Shown here piece after piece: positions 43,112 to 51,322 of a stretch of 64,000 nt of DNA (position 1 is its first letter; every line of letters begins with the position of its first letter). The stretch comes from Paraburkholderia nodosa DSM 21604 (GTDB lineage: Bacteria; Pseudomonadota; Gammaproteobacteria; Burkholderiales; Burkholderiaceae), in NCBI RefSeq assembly GCF_000519185.1, contig NZ_JAFA01000006.1, forward strand, positions 106,454-170,453, given 5' to 3'. Below the pieces are notes generated by a model. The model worked only from the letters and a program-made list of their open reading frames with translations, searched no databases and was not told where the DNA came from. A program made the position numbers and the translations under genes.

Positions 43112-44674
43112 ATGTCTTGTCCCGAAACACGCCCCCATCCCGTGCAGACGCAGCGACTCATTACGTTGCACGAGCGCCTGTTCGAGTCCGCGGAAGCCCG
43201 CCCTGATGCGGTTGCGCTGATCGCCGGCGATGACATATGGACCTACGGTCGTCTGGCACGGCACGTCAGAAGGCTTTCACAAGGCCCGCGCGCGCAGGGT
43301 CTGAAACCAGGCGATCGCATCGCACTGCACTTGACGAACAAACCGGAAACCGTCATCGCGTATTACGCGTGCATGTTGACAGGCGTAATTGCGGTGCCGC
43401 TGAATAACCGGCTCACACGCGCGGAACTCGAGCCGCAATTGCGACGGCTGCAGGTTTCGTTGTATCTGGGCCAGAGTGATCTGTACGGCGCAATTGCCGG
43501 CGTGGATGGTTCGATTCTCGATGCCGGCAGGCGCTTTCTTGTCGACGGCTTGTCCCAGGGCACGGGCGCAAAGGCATGGAGCGAGTTGATTGAGCACCAG
43601 GAAGACGAGGTGCGACGTGCGCCGGCGCACGTCGATGAACCTGCGCTTCTGTTGTCAACGTCCGGCACTACAGGGGAACCGAAGTTCGTCACCCACACCC
43701 AGCGCACAGTGTGCGCGATCACGCAAGCATGCCAGGCCGTTGCGTCGAGGCCGTACGACGTCGCGCTGATTGCCACGCCCATGATGCATGGGGCGGGGCT
43801 CGTTACTGTGCTGGCGACGCTAGCCATAAATGGCATCTGCGTCCTGTTGGACCGATTCGATCCGGCGGCCGCGCTTGACCTGATAGAGCGGCACCGTTGC
43901 ACGCTGCTGATATGGTTGCCGTTCATGTATGCGGCGGCGATCGCCGTGCAGATTGCGCAGCCACGCAACGTCACGTCACTGGGCACCTGCCTCGTCGCAG
44001 GCGACACGACGCCGCGAAATCTGCAGGAAGAGTTCTTGCGGGTGTTCGGCGTCAGGATGCGCAACGTGCTTGCGATGAGCGAAAGCGTGGGCACGTTCAC
44101 CTACGGATTCGATATCGGGCCCGTGTGCCGTGCGGTCGACATGAACCGGGTCCGCCTCGTCGACCCAGAAGGCAACACCGTCAAACGCGGCGAAGCGGGC
44201 GAGCTGTTGCTGCGCGGTCCGAACATGTTCGTCGGCTACTGGCATGGGCCCGGACACATCGACGACACACGCAAGGATGGCTGGTGGGCCACGGGCGATG
44301 TGCTGAGGCAGGACGAAGCCGGCGATTTCTGGTACGTCGCCAGAAAGAAAAACCTGATCGTCCGTGGCGGGTCGAATATCTCGCCAGTCGAAGTCGAGGA
44401 CGCGCTGCTTGTCCATCGCGGCGTGCGCGAGGCAGCGATAGTCGGTGTGCCGGATGCCGTCCTCGGTCAGCGCGTAATCGGTTTTGTTGAACTGACCGAA
44501 GCCGCGACGCAGGTCGAGGAAGTATTGCTCGACCTGTCCACCCGGGTTGCGAGCTACAAGATGCCGGAGCGGCTCATCGTCGTCGACAAGTTGTCGCGCA
44601 ATTCGTTAGGCAAAGTGGACCGGGCCAGGCTGAAATCAATCGGCGAGCATCTGGACAGTTGGCACGCTACGTAA
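43112..44674 (+). CDS. Acyl-CoA synthetase / AMP-binding enzyme
   Basis: The 520-residue protein has the adenylate-forming enzyme motifs: LLSTSGTTGEPKFVTHT (A3, ATP phosphate loop, near residue 182), AMSESVG at A5, WATGDVL (A7), RKKNLIVRGGSNISPVEVE (A8 hinge) and the catalytic lysine in NSLGKVDRARL (A10) near the end. It should activate a carboxylic acid to an acyl-AMP and then to a CoA ester. The acid is not evident. GGAGCAACC precedes the ATG. It is the gene before the RpiR operon but is separated from it by an RpiR operator half-site. Confidence 0.9.
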   Translation: MSCPETRPHPVQTQRLITLHERLFESAEARPDAVALIAGDDIWTYGRLARHVRRLSQGPRAQGLKPGDRIALHLTNKPETVIAYYACMLTGVIAVPLNNRLTRAELEPQLRRLQVSLYLGQSDLYGAIAGVDGSILDAGRRFLVDGLSQGTGAKAWSELIEHQEDEVRRAPAHVDEPALLLSTSGTTGEPKFVTHTQRTVCAITQACQAVASRPYDVALIATPMMHGAGLVTVLATLAINGICVLLDRFDPAAALDLIERHRCTLLIWLPFMYAAAIAVQIAQPRNVTSLGTCLVAGDTTPRNLQEEFLRVFGVRMRNVLAMSESVGTFTYGFDIGPVCRAVDMNRVRLVDPEGNTVKRGEAGELLLRGPNMFVGYWHGPGHIDDTRKDGWWATGDVLRQDEAGDFWYVARKKNLIVRGGSNISPVEVEDALLVHRGVREAAIVGVPDAVLGQRVIGFVELTEAATQVEEVLLDLSTRVASYKMPERLIVVDKLSRNSLGKVDRARLKSIGEHLDSWHAT

Positions 44675-44760
44675 ATCTCGTTTTTGCCACAGAACAGGTT
44701 TCGTTTGCCAATCACCAACAATCTGTCCCGACTTGCAACATCCGGCAACACCGGTGGTAA

Positions 44761-44770
44761 CATTTGTTGT
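44761..44770. promoter_or_regulatory. CATTTGTTGT half-site upstream of rpiR
   Basis: The ten bases are identical to 45751-45760 in front of the C45 hydrolase operon and lie 21 bp before the rpiR-type start codon. They suggest autoregulation by the same protein. Confidence 0.6.
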
Positions 44771-44791
44771 CACCCACTGCCCGAGCGACGC

Positions 44792-45652
44792 ATGCCAGAC
44801 AGTTTCGACCACCTCGCCGCGCTGATCCGCGCGCGTTTCTCCGACTTGAGCCCGCAGTTCCAGACCGGCGCTGCCTTCCTGCTCGACCATCCCGACGAAG
44901 TGGCCGTCTCGTCCATGCGCAAAGTGGCGGAGCGCGCCCGCGTGCAGCCCGCTTCGCTCGTGCGGCTTTCCCAGCAACTGGGCTTTCCGGGCTGGAACGA
45001 GCTGCGGGACCTGTTCGTCGCGCGTGTGCGCACACGGCCGGAGCCGCTTTCCTCGCGCGCTCGCTCACTCGTGGCCGGCAATGCGAAGGACGGCCTTGCG
45101 CGCGACCTGCTCGTGGCGCAACAGCACAATCTGGAGGCGAGCGCCGCGCACAACACACGTTCGATGGTCGAGGCGGCGCGCGTTTTGCGCCGCGCGAAGC
45201 ATGTGCACGTGGCGGGCTTTCGCTCGTGCTATGCGGTGGCGTTCGGGCTCGTCTACGGTTACCGGCTGTTCCGGCCTTCGGTTTCCTTGCTGGGCGGCGA
45301 GGCGGGGACGCTGGAGATGCAGTTGCTCGGCATCGAGCGCGACAGCGCAACGATTGTTGTCAGCTTCGCACCGTATTCGGTCGAGGCGGTGCGCGTGGCC
45401 GAGGCCGCGCTCGCCAAAGGCAGCCACCTGATCGCCATTACCGACAGCGCCGTCTCGCCCATCGCACTGAACGCCGACAAGGCGCTGATCTTCACGCACG
45501 AAAGCCCGTCGTTTTTCCCTTCGCTCGTCGCCGCGACGGCCTTGGCCGAGTCGCTCGTCGCCCATCTGCTGGCGCTCGAAGGCTCGGGCGCGATCGCGCA
45601 GCTCGAACAGGCCGAGCGGTCCCTGAACGCACGCGGCGCTTACATGCCCTGA
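44792..45652 (+). CDS. MurR/RpiR-family transcriptional regulator
   Basis: The ATG at 44792 gives 286 residues. The N-terminal HTH_6 domain (FDHLAALIRARFSDLSPQFQTGA, VSSMRKVAERARVQPASLVRLSQQLGFPGW, residues 4-72) is followed by a SIS sugar-isomerase-like domain (HVHVAGFRSCYAVAFGLVYGY and IVVSFAPYSVEAVRVAE, about 130-230). RpiR proteins usually bind phosphosugars or amino sugars. Here the regulated genes are a hydrolase and an aminotransferase, as in some amino acid-linked members. A hairpin with TTTT follows the gene. Confidence 0.9.
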   Translation: MPDSFDHLAALIRARFSDLSPQFQTGAAFLLDHPDEVAVSSMRKVAERARVQPASLVRLSQQLGFPGWNELRDLFVARVRTRPEPLSSRARSLVAGNAKDGLARDLLVAQQHNLEASAAHNTRSMVEAARVLRRAKHVHVAGFRSCYAVAFGLVYGYRLFRPSVSLLGGEAGTLEMQLLGIERDSATIVVSFAPYSVEAVRVAEAALAKGSHLIAITDSAVSPIALNADKALIFTHESPSFFPSLVAATALAESLVAHLLALEGSGAIAQLEQAERSLNARGAYMP

Positions 45653-45699
45653 GCGCCGCCCCGGCCTTTCCGCGCCATTTCCCGCTTGTTTTTCCGCAG

Positions 45700-45731
45700 C
45701 CGGATGCCGTTGTGAGGCGGCATCGGGTTTT
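45700..45731 (+). terminator. Terminator after the rpiR-type gene
   Basis: CCGGATGCCG (45700-45709) pairs with CGGCATCGGG (45718-45727) with one bulge, then TTTT. It separates the regulator transcript from the operon it faces. Confidence 0.72.
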
Positions 45732-45750
45732 GCATCATCCGTACCTATCT

Positions 45751-45804
45751 CATTTGTTGTAATCGATATTGCAATTGACAACAGATGTTGTTGAGGCGTA
45801 TAAA
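45751..45804 (+). promoter_or_regulatory. Sigma-70 type promoter overlapped by an RpiR inverted-repeat operator
   Basis: TTGACA (45775-45780), an 18-bp spacer and TATAAA (45799-45804) form a near-consensus promoter. CATTTGTTGT (45751-45760) and ACAACAGATG (45778-45787) are inverted arms with one mismatch, spaced by 17 bp, and the right arm overlaps the -35 box. Binding would block polymerase. The first codon of the C45 gene is about 45 bp from the expected start of transcription. Confidence 0.78.
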
Positions 45805-45855
45805 GCGCACTATAGGAAGAGGTAGACCCATACCGGTAGCGAAGCGAGAAAACAG

Positions 45856-46920
45856 ATGCAGGAACTCAAGACTATCCGTGTAGCCGGCTCGCCCGAGGCG
45901 ATCGGCAGGCAGCTAGGCACACACGTGAAGCCGATCTTTGCCGACTACATGGCGCAAAGCAGCGCTTGGCAGGCGGTGAGCCGCTGGCGCGGCAGTGCGT
46001 TCGCGCAGCAGTTGCGCGCCGCAGCCGTGCAGCACTTCCCGGCCTATGTCGCGGAAATCGACGCCATGGCGCAGGCACTCGACTGGTCCGCGGACGACCT
46101 GTTCCTCTGGAATTGCCGCGGCGAACTGATCCACAACGCGCCGGACGGCTGTACGACGCTCGCGGTGCGTACGGCTGGCGCAGGCCTCATTGCGCACAAC
46201 GAAGACGGCGACCCCTGGCTGCATGGCCGCTGCAGCGTGGTCGAGGTCGAACCCGAAGGAAGGCCCGGTTTCGTGAGCTTCTACTATCCGGGCTCGCTGC
46301 CGGGGCATACCTTCGCGGCCACGCGCGCGGGAGTTGCGCAAGCGATCAACAACGTGCGCATCCGCGAGCCGCGCGTGGGTGTGCCGCGCATGATTCTGGC
46401 GCGCGCCGTGCTCGATTGCGCGACGCTGGGAGAAGCCCTCGCGCTGCTGCGCGACACGCCGCGCGCGAGCGGCTTCCACCACACGATCGGCGGGACCGAC
46501 GAGGCGGGCGAGGTGCGTGTGGTTAGCGTCGAAGCGACCGCGCAGCGCGCTTCGGCGCGCGAAGTGAGCGCGCCCTCGGGCCACGCGAATCACCTCATCC
46601 ACACGGGCTGCGAGCGTGAGGCGCAGATCGTCACCGATTCGTCGCGCGATCGCCAGACCCGTCTCGCCGAACTGTTGCCCGCGCTTGGCGCGCAGCTCGA
46701 CGGCGCGGCCTTCGTGCAGGTGCTGCAGGATCGCGCGGGCGCCGGCCTGCCGATCTTCCGCGACGACCCGCACGACCCCGACGACGAGAACACACTCGCC
46801 ACCGCCTGCATGCGCGTCGAGCCGCGCGGCGTGGCGTTCGACGTCTGGCAGGGCGGCGAGCGCGTGCTCGGCCGCTTTATCGATTCGAACGCGCGCCATG
46901 CAAACGGCGCGACCCGCTAA
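45856..46920 (+). CDS. C45-family self-processing acyltransferase/hydrolase
   Basis: The 354-residue protein resembles the precursor of acyl-CoA:6-aminopenicillanic acid acyltransferase and its bacterial relatives. An N-terminal propeptide of about 98 residues contains LFLWNCRGEL, then NAPDGCTTLAV, where G98-C99 is the expected self-cleavage site that makes C99 the N-terminal nucleophile. LIAHNEDGDPW follows, as in the family. It should hydrolyse or transfer amide-linked acyl groups. Cytoplasmic location is likely (no signal). It is the first gene of an RpiR-controlled operon with an aminotransferase 28 bp downstream. Confidence 0.87.
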   Translation: MQELKTIRVAGSPEAIGRQLGTHVKPIFADYMAQSSAWQAVSRWRGSAFAQQLRAAAVQHFPAYVAEIDAMAQALDWSADDLFLWNCRGELIHNAPDGCTTLAVRTAGAGLIAHNEDGDPWLHGRCSVVEVEPEGRPGFVSFYYPGSLPGHTFAATRAGVAQAINNVRIREPRVGVPRMILARAVLDCATLGEALALLRDTPRASGFHHTIGGTDEAGEVRVVSVEATAQRASAREVSAPSGHANHLIHTGCEREAQIVTDSSRDRQTRLAELLPALGAQLDGAAFVQVLQDRAGAGLPIFRDDPHDPDDENTLATACMRVEPRGVAFDVWQGGERVLGRFIDSNARHANGATR

Positions 46921-46948
46921 TCATTCACGGACTTCATCGAGGACACAT

Positions 46949-48295
46949 ATGACCAAGGTGTTTCACCGGATGCCGAAGCAAACCTTGCCCGTCGCGGTGG
47001 CAGGCGAAGGCATCGAAATCATCGATTCCACCGGCAAGCGCTATATCGACGCAAGCGGCGGCGCCGCTGTCTCATGCATCGGCCACAGCAACCAGCGCGT
47101 GATCGACGCGATCAAGCGTCAGGCGCAACAACTGCCGTACGCGCATACCTCGTTCTTCACGACCGAGGCCTCGGAGCAACTGGCCGATCACCTCATCGCC
47201 GCTGCGCCCAAGGGGCTCGACCATGTGTACTTCGTGTCGGGCGGTTCGGAGGCGATCGAAGCCGCGCTCAAGCTCACGCGCCAGTACTTCGTGGAGAAGG
47301 GCGAACTTGCGCGCCGCCACTTCATCGCGCGCCGCCAGAGCTATCACGGCAACACGCTCGGCGCGCTCGCGATCGGCGGCAACGCGTGGCGCCGCGAGCC
47401 GTTCCTGCCGATCCTGATCGAATCGCATCATGTGAGCCCGTGCTACGCGTACCGCGAGCGCCACGAGGGCGAAACCGACGAGGCCTACGCGCAGCGCCTT
47501 GCCGACGAACTCGAGCAGAAGATTCTCGAACTCGGCCCGCAGACGGTCGCGGCTTTCGTCGCCGAGACCGTGGTGGGCGCAACGGCCGGCGCCGTGCCGC
47601 CCGTGCGCGAGTACTTCCGCAAGATCCGCGCGGTGTGCGACCGCTACGGCGTGCTGCTGATCCTCGACGAGATCATGTCGGGCATGGGCCGTACCGGGTA
47701 TCTGTTCGCCTGCGAGGAGGACGGCGTTGCGCCGGACCTGCTGACGATCGCGAAGGGCCTCGGCGCGGGCTACCAGCCGATCGGCGCGACGCTCGTGAGC
47801 CAGCGCATCTACGAGACGATCGTGGGCGGCAGCGGCTACTTCCAGCACGGCCACACTTATATCGGCCACGCCACGGCCTGCGCGGCGGCGCTCGAAGTGC
47901 AGCGCGTGATCGCCGAAGAGAAGCTGCTCGACAACGTGCTCGCCCGCGGCGAACAACTGCGCGCGCGTCTGCGCGAGCGGTATGCGGACCATCCGTACGT
48001 GGGCGACGTGCGCGGCCGCGGCCTGTTCGTGGGCGTCGAACTGGTGAAGGACTGCGCCACGAAGGCGACCTTCGACCCGGCGCTCAAGCTGCACGCGGCG
48101 ATCAAGCGCGAGGCGTTCGCGCGCGGCCTGATGGTCTATCCGATGGGCGGCACTGTGGACGGGCGCAACGGCGATCATGTGTTGCTCGCGCCGCCTTTCA
48201 TTTGCACGGAGCAGAACATCGACACGATCGTCGAGCGGCTTGCCGCCGCGGTCGACGGGGCGCTCGACGCAACGGGCGTGGCGCGCCCGGCGTAA
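46949..48295 (+). CDS. Class III aminotransferase (aspartate aminotransferase family, PLP)
   Basis: ATG 46949 follows GAGGACAC. The 448-residue protein has the class III marks: GGAAVSCIGHSNQRVIDAI, FVSGGSEAIEAALK (phosphate-binding loop), RRQSYHGNTLGAL, LILDEIMSGMGRTG with the ring-nitrogen aspartate, and LLTIAKGLGAGYQPIGA with PLP lysine K269. Members use amino groups of omega- or beta-amino acids or amines. After a C45 hydrolase it could take the amine released from an N-acyl compound. It has a long C-terminal part typical of this branch. Confidence 0.92.
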   Translation: MTKVFHRMPKQTLPVAVAGEGIEIIDSTGKRYIDASGGAAVSCIGHSNQRVIDAIKRQAQQLPYAHTSFFTTEASEQLADHLIAAAPKGLDHVYFVSGGSEAIEAALKLTRQYFVEKGELARRHFIARRQSYHGNTLGALAIGGNAWRREPFLPILIESHHVSPCYAYRERHEGETDEAYAQRLADELEQKILELGPQTVAAFVAETVVGATAGAVPPVREYFRKIRAVCDRYGVLLILDEIMSGMGRTGYLFACEEDGVAPDLLTIAKGLGAGYQPIGATLVSQRIYETIVGGSGYFQHGHTYIGHATACAAALEVQRVIAEEKLLDNVLARGEQLRARLRERYADHPYVGDVRGRGLFVGVELVKDCATKATFDPALKLHAAIKREAFARGLMVYPMGGTVDGRNGDHVLLAPPFICTEQNIDTIVERLAAAVDGALDATGVARPA

Positions 48296-48329
48296 GCTTC
48301 GCCGTACGGATTGAAGTGCAACTAACTGT

Positions 48330-48374
48330 CCGCCGCTAGCGGCGGCCGAAATCGCGGCGACCGCAAGCGGTCGC
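48330..48374. other. Two hairpins in the spacer before the CMD-family gene
   Basis: CCGCCGCTAGCGGCGG (48330-48345) is a perfect 16-bp palindrome, and GCGACCGC-AA-GCGGTCGC (48357-48374) is a perfect 8-bp stem with a 2-nt loop. No T-run follows. They may reduce read-through or stabilise the upstream message. Confidence 0.5.
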
Positions 48375-48409
48375 ACGCGACCGGCCATGACCTCCAACGG
48401 AGTCCATCG

Positions 48410-48976
48410 ATGACGCAAAACCCGACCTCGCGGCTTCCCGCATTCGACGCCGCCCAGGCTTCGCCGGAACAGAAGGCGGTGCTGGACGAGATCCTTTCCG
48501 GTCCGCGCGGCAACCTCAACGGCCCGTTCCTCGGCTGGATCCACAGCCCGGAACTGGCGCAGCATGCGCAGCGCCTTGGCGCGTTTTGCCGCTACCAGAC
48601 GGGCCTGTCGCTGCGCCTCTCCGAACTGGCGATCCTCGTCACGGCCGCGCGCTGGCAGGCGCAGGCCGAGTGGTACATCCACTATCCCATCGCGCTGAAG
48701 GCGGGCGTGCCCGAGGCGCTGGCCGAGCAGATCCGCACGGGCGCCACGCCCCAGTTTGACGAGCCTGACGACGCGCTGATCTACGCATTCACGGCCGAAC
48801 TGTACGACACGAAGCGTGTTTCCGATGCGACCTACGCGCGTGCCGTCGAGCGCTTTGGCCACGAAACCACGATCAACCTGGTCGGGTTGCTTGGCTACTA
48901 CGCGCTCGTCGCAATGACGCTCAACGTCTTCGGCATGCGTGCCGAAGGCCAGACGACCTTGCCGTTTGCCGAATAA
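48410..48976 (+). CDS. Carboxymuconolactone decarboxylase (CMD/AhpD-like) family protein
   Basis: The 188-residue helical protein has the CMD core segment LSELAILVTAARWQAQAEWYIHYPIALKAGVPEALAEQI (about residues 66-104), with the conserved Glu and His, and a second helical repeat after it. There is no CxxC, so an AhpD-type peroxidase is unlikely. CMD relatives remove CO2 from lactones or act as small carrier proteins of unknown reaction. It is the last gene before a near-perfect terminator at 49011, so it belongs to the C45/aminotransferase operon. Confidence 0.85.
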   Translation: MTQNPTSRLPAFDAAQASPEQKAVLDEILSGPRGNLNGPFLGWIHSPELAQHAQRLGAFCRYQTGLSLRLSELAILVTAARWQAQAEWYIHYPIALKAGVPEALAEQIRTGATPQFDEPDDALIYAFTAELYDTKRVSDATYARAVERFGHETTINLVGLLGYYALVAMTLNVFGMRAEGQTTLPFAE

Positions 48977-49010
48977 GCGCGGCCTGACCGCGCCCTGCAC
49001 ACGCGCCGCC

Positions 49011-49043
49011 CCATCCGGTCTTGCCGGATGGGGTTTTTTTTGC
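49011..49043 (+). terminator. Rho-independent terminator of the C45/aminotransferase/CMD operon
   Basis: A perfect 10-bp stem, CCCCATCCGG / CCGGATGGGG, with loop TCTTG, followed by eight T (49036-49043). It is one of the clearest terminators in the window. Confidence 0.95.
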
Positions 49044-49502
49044 ACCGCACTGCAATTCCAATTAAGTGACAGCCGTATTTCAACTGCATAAATTTTGAGG
49101 CCATCCGGTAAAACATGAGGATTTGCCCGCAGACGAAAAGTTCACGTACGGCGCGAGCGAATTAATCGAACGGACGGTTTATTGGTGCGGAAAACGTTTC
49201 CACTCGCTCTGGCTGGGCTTACGGTTTCCGGATCAAATCGTTAATGCAGTCGCCGTGTGCCATGTTTATTGACGCTGCATTGCGGTATTTTCTGGTCGCG
49301 GATTCGAAATAATATGACTGTTTCGTGGAGAAACCTTGCCCGGTAGCTTTTGCCAGCCATGTACGGCTTTCCGCGTAAATTGTGCGGGACGGGATTAAAC
49401 GGTGCTTTCGCCGTGCGTCGAATAACAGGGTTTTCAGCAGGTTTAATGGAAACCACTTGCACGCATTAATTCGAGTTGTTAGTCTTGCCAAACTTATTAA
49501 TG
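49044..49502. other. AT-rich gene-free stretch
   Basis: About 460 bp that is clearly more AT-rich than its surroundings. The minus-strand frames are of poor quality and have no start sites. It may hold the promoter and a long leader of the DUF2158 gene, a small RNA, or foreign DNA. Confidence 0.45.
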
Positions 49503-49568
49503 ACCGCCCCATTCTCATTATCGAAAGGGCGGTAGGGAGCCGGGGGTGCTAACCCGCCCGGTTTTTTT
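49503..49568 (+). promoter_or_regulatory. Structured leader with terminator-like hairpin before the DUF2158 gene
   Basis: Hairpin 1: ACCGCCC (49503-49509) with GGGCGGT (49527-49533). Hairpin 2: CCGGG (49540-49544) with CCCGG (49557-49561), with further pairing inside, then seven T (49562-49568). Hairpin 2 is 30 nt before the start codon, so it looks like an attenuator, or the end of a small RNA that begins in the AT-rich stretch to the left. Confidence 0.6.
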
Positions 49569-49598
49569 CTCTGTGCGACTTTTTTAACGGGGAACATC

Positions 49599-49886
49599 AT
49601 GCTTGATACGACCATCGACGTAGCCGAAAAGCCGCTCGCTGCCATGGCCGGAATTGGCGACGTTGTCACCCTGAAATCGGGCGGTCCGCGCATGACCGTC
49701 ATGTATGCCGGCCCGGTTGGCTTTGCCAGCGGTCACTGGCTGATCTGCCAGTGGTTCGACGAGCACGGCGAACTGCGCCAGGACATGTTCGCTCAGGACA
49801 TGGTGCAGATCGAACCGCGCTCGATTCCCGCGGCATTCGTCAAGATGCGTAGCCCGGCTGGCGGAAGGGCCATCCGCGGGTTCTGA
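49599..49886 (+). CDS. DUF2158/YodC-like small protein
   Basis: The 95-residue protein has the core of this family: IGDVVTLKSGGPRMTVMYAG, followed by WLICQWFDEHGELRQDMF and the final DMVQIEP (residues about 19-73). It is a small beta-barrel-like domain of unknown function, seen near stress and phage genes. The ATG lies 6 nt after ACGGGGAA. The short disordered C-terminus (SPAGGRAIRGF) has no motif. Its leader can form a terminator, so expression is probably conditional. Confidence 0.82.
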   Translation: MLDTTIDVAEKPLAAMAGIGDVVTLKSGGPRMTVMYAGPVGFASGHWLICQWFDEHGELRQDMFAQDMVQIEPRSIPAAFVKMRSPAGGRAIRGF

Positions 49887-49994
49887 AGTAGAGCCGGACA
49901 GACCTGCGCACGCGCACACGCGTCGCAGGCGTGCCAGACAAGGACGAAGATCGAACGAACTAGCGGCCGGGCCAGATGCGCCCGGCCGTCTGCT

Positions 49995-50627
49995 TTATCG
50001 CTGGCCTTCGGCGGCGATACGCACGGCGAGTCCGGCCAGTACCGTACCCATGAGCCAGCGCTGAAGCTTGAGCCAGCCCGGCCGGTCGCCGAGAAACGTG
50101 GCGATCGTGCCCGCCGTCATCGCAACGGCGGCATTCACGCTGATCGAAAGCGCGATCTGCACGCTGCCGAGCACGACGGACTGCGCGAGCACGCTGCCGT
50201 GATGCGGGTCGATGAACTGCGGCAGCAGCGACAAATACAGAATGGCGATTTTCGGATTCAGCAGGTTCGTGACGAACCCCATCAGAAAGAGCTTGCGCGG
50301 GCGGTCGGCGGGCAACTCGCGCACCTGGAACGGCGAGCGGCCGCCGGGCTTCAGCGCTTGCCATGCGAGCCAGAACAGGTAGAGCGCGCCGCCCAGGCGC
50401 AGCGCGTCGTAGGCGAACGGTACGGCCATGAGCAACGCGGTAATGCCGAAGGCGGCGCACAGCATGTAGAACACGAAGCCGAGCGCGACCCCGCCCAGGG
50501 AAATCAGACCCGCCTTGCGGCCCTGGCAGATCGAGCGCGAGATCAGATAGATCATGTTGGGTCCGGGCGTGAGCGCCATGCCGAGTGCAACGGCGGCAAA
50601 GGCGAGCAGCGGGGCGGCGTGTGGCAT
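49995..50627 (-). CDS. LysE/RhtB-family amino acid exporter
   Basis: ATG 50627 was chosen because GGAGCC lies upstream and the first helix starts right after it. The 210-residue protein has about six helices. The family segment GMALTPGPNMIYLISRSICQGRKAGLISLGGVALG (residues about 14-49) and FVTNLLNPKIAILYLSLLPQF are typical of LysE-type exporters of lysine, threonine or homoserine lactones. The substrate is unknown. It ends near the DUF2158 gene in convergent orientation. Confidence 0.9.
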   Translation of the reverse strand: MPHAAPLLAFAAVALGMALTPGPNMIYLISRSICQGRKAGLISLGGVALGFVFYMLCAAFGITALLMAVPFAYDALRLGGALYLFWLAWQALKPGGRSPFQVRELPADRPRKLFLMGFVTNLLNPKIAILYLSLLPQFIDPHHGSVLAQSVVLGSVQIALSISVNAAVAMTAGTIATFLGDRPGWLKLQRWLMGTVLAGLAVRIAAEGQR

Positions 50628-50830
50628 GACGAGGCTCCGTGTTGAAGGGTTGCTGTTTAGGTGTGAGGGTGACCTGGGCGGTGGGCGCAGACCTGTACGC
50701 ATGCGCCTCATACTGCGCGATCAAAACGGCGCGGCCAACGCAGCTTGATTCCCGGCGATTATTTCATGCGAGGGCCGCGCGTGCGCGCCATGGCCTGCAA
50801 CGTTGGCCAAACGGATAAGCTGCGACGGCC

Positions 50831-51151
50831 TCAATGCGGGGAGCGCTTGCTCTCCGCGGCGCGGGTTTCGCGCGCCTGGACCCGATCGTCGAGCCGTCGC
50901 GAGAAGAGCAGCATACCCAGCCGGCGGTTGCGGACCCGGGTCTGGCCGCCGAGATCCTTCGGCGGATTCGGTTGCAGCGCCCAGAAGAACGCCAGCAGCC
51001 AGCCGAGCAGCGTCCAGCCGAGCACGGCATTGAAGAGCGCGATGACCAGCAGGTCGTGACGCTGGCGCCTGTCGGCGATCAGCGCTGGGAGAAAGTAGAG
51101 CGCGACCACCGCTGCGAGAACGACGATCTCGAAGACGGAACGGCTCACCAT
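50831..51151 (-). CDS. Membrane protein with Imm_superinfect-type domain
   Basis: ATG 51151 follows TGGAGAATGGAAAT. The 106-residue product has two hydrophobic helices in the pattern of this family: SVFEIVVLAAVVALYFLPALIAD, then LLVIALFNAVLGWTLLGWLLAFFWAL. A basic tail follows. The family is named after T4 Imm, which blocks DNA injection by related phages, but chromosomal copies in proteobacteria are common and untested. No phage gene is adjacent. An ATG at 51196 is a possible longer start. Confidence 0.72.
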   Translation of the reverse strand: MVSRSVFEIVVLAAVVALYFLPALIADRRQRHDLLVIALFNAVLGWTLLGWLLAFFWALQPNPPKDLGGQTRVRNRRLGMLLFSRRLDDRVQARETRAAESKRSPH

Positions 51152-51322
51152 ATTTCCATTCTCCAGAAAAAAGGGCGGATATGCCCGATCCATCATTGTC
51201 GCGCGGATTGGCCCAGAGCGCACGCCACGCCCTGGCCGAACGGCCAGCAACGGGCGTGAGGGGTGTCGGCGGGCGGGGGTTCGGGTCTATCATCGGGTTT
51301 TTCATCGCTGGGAACCCACACC

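Noticed and set aside
47072..49045. A 657-codon minus-strand frame opposite the aminotransferase and CMD genes.
   Set aside because: Antisense shadow of GC-rich coding DNA; it also crosses the strong terminator at 49011.
49219..49518. 99-codon minus-strand frame in the AT-rich stretch.
   Set aside because: Starts inside the structured leader, lacks a ribosome site and has no recognisable domain.
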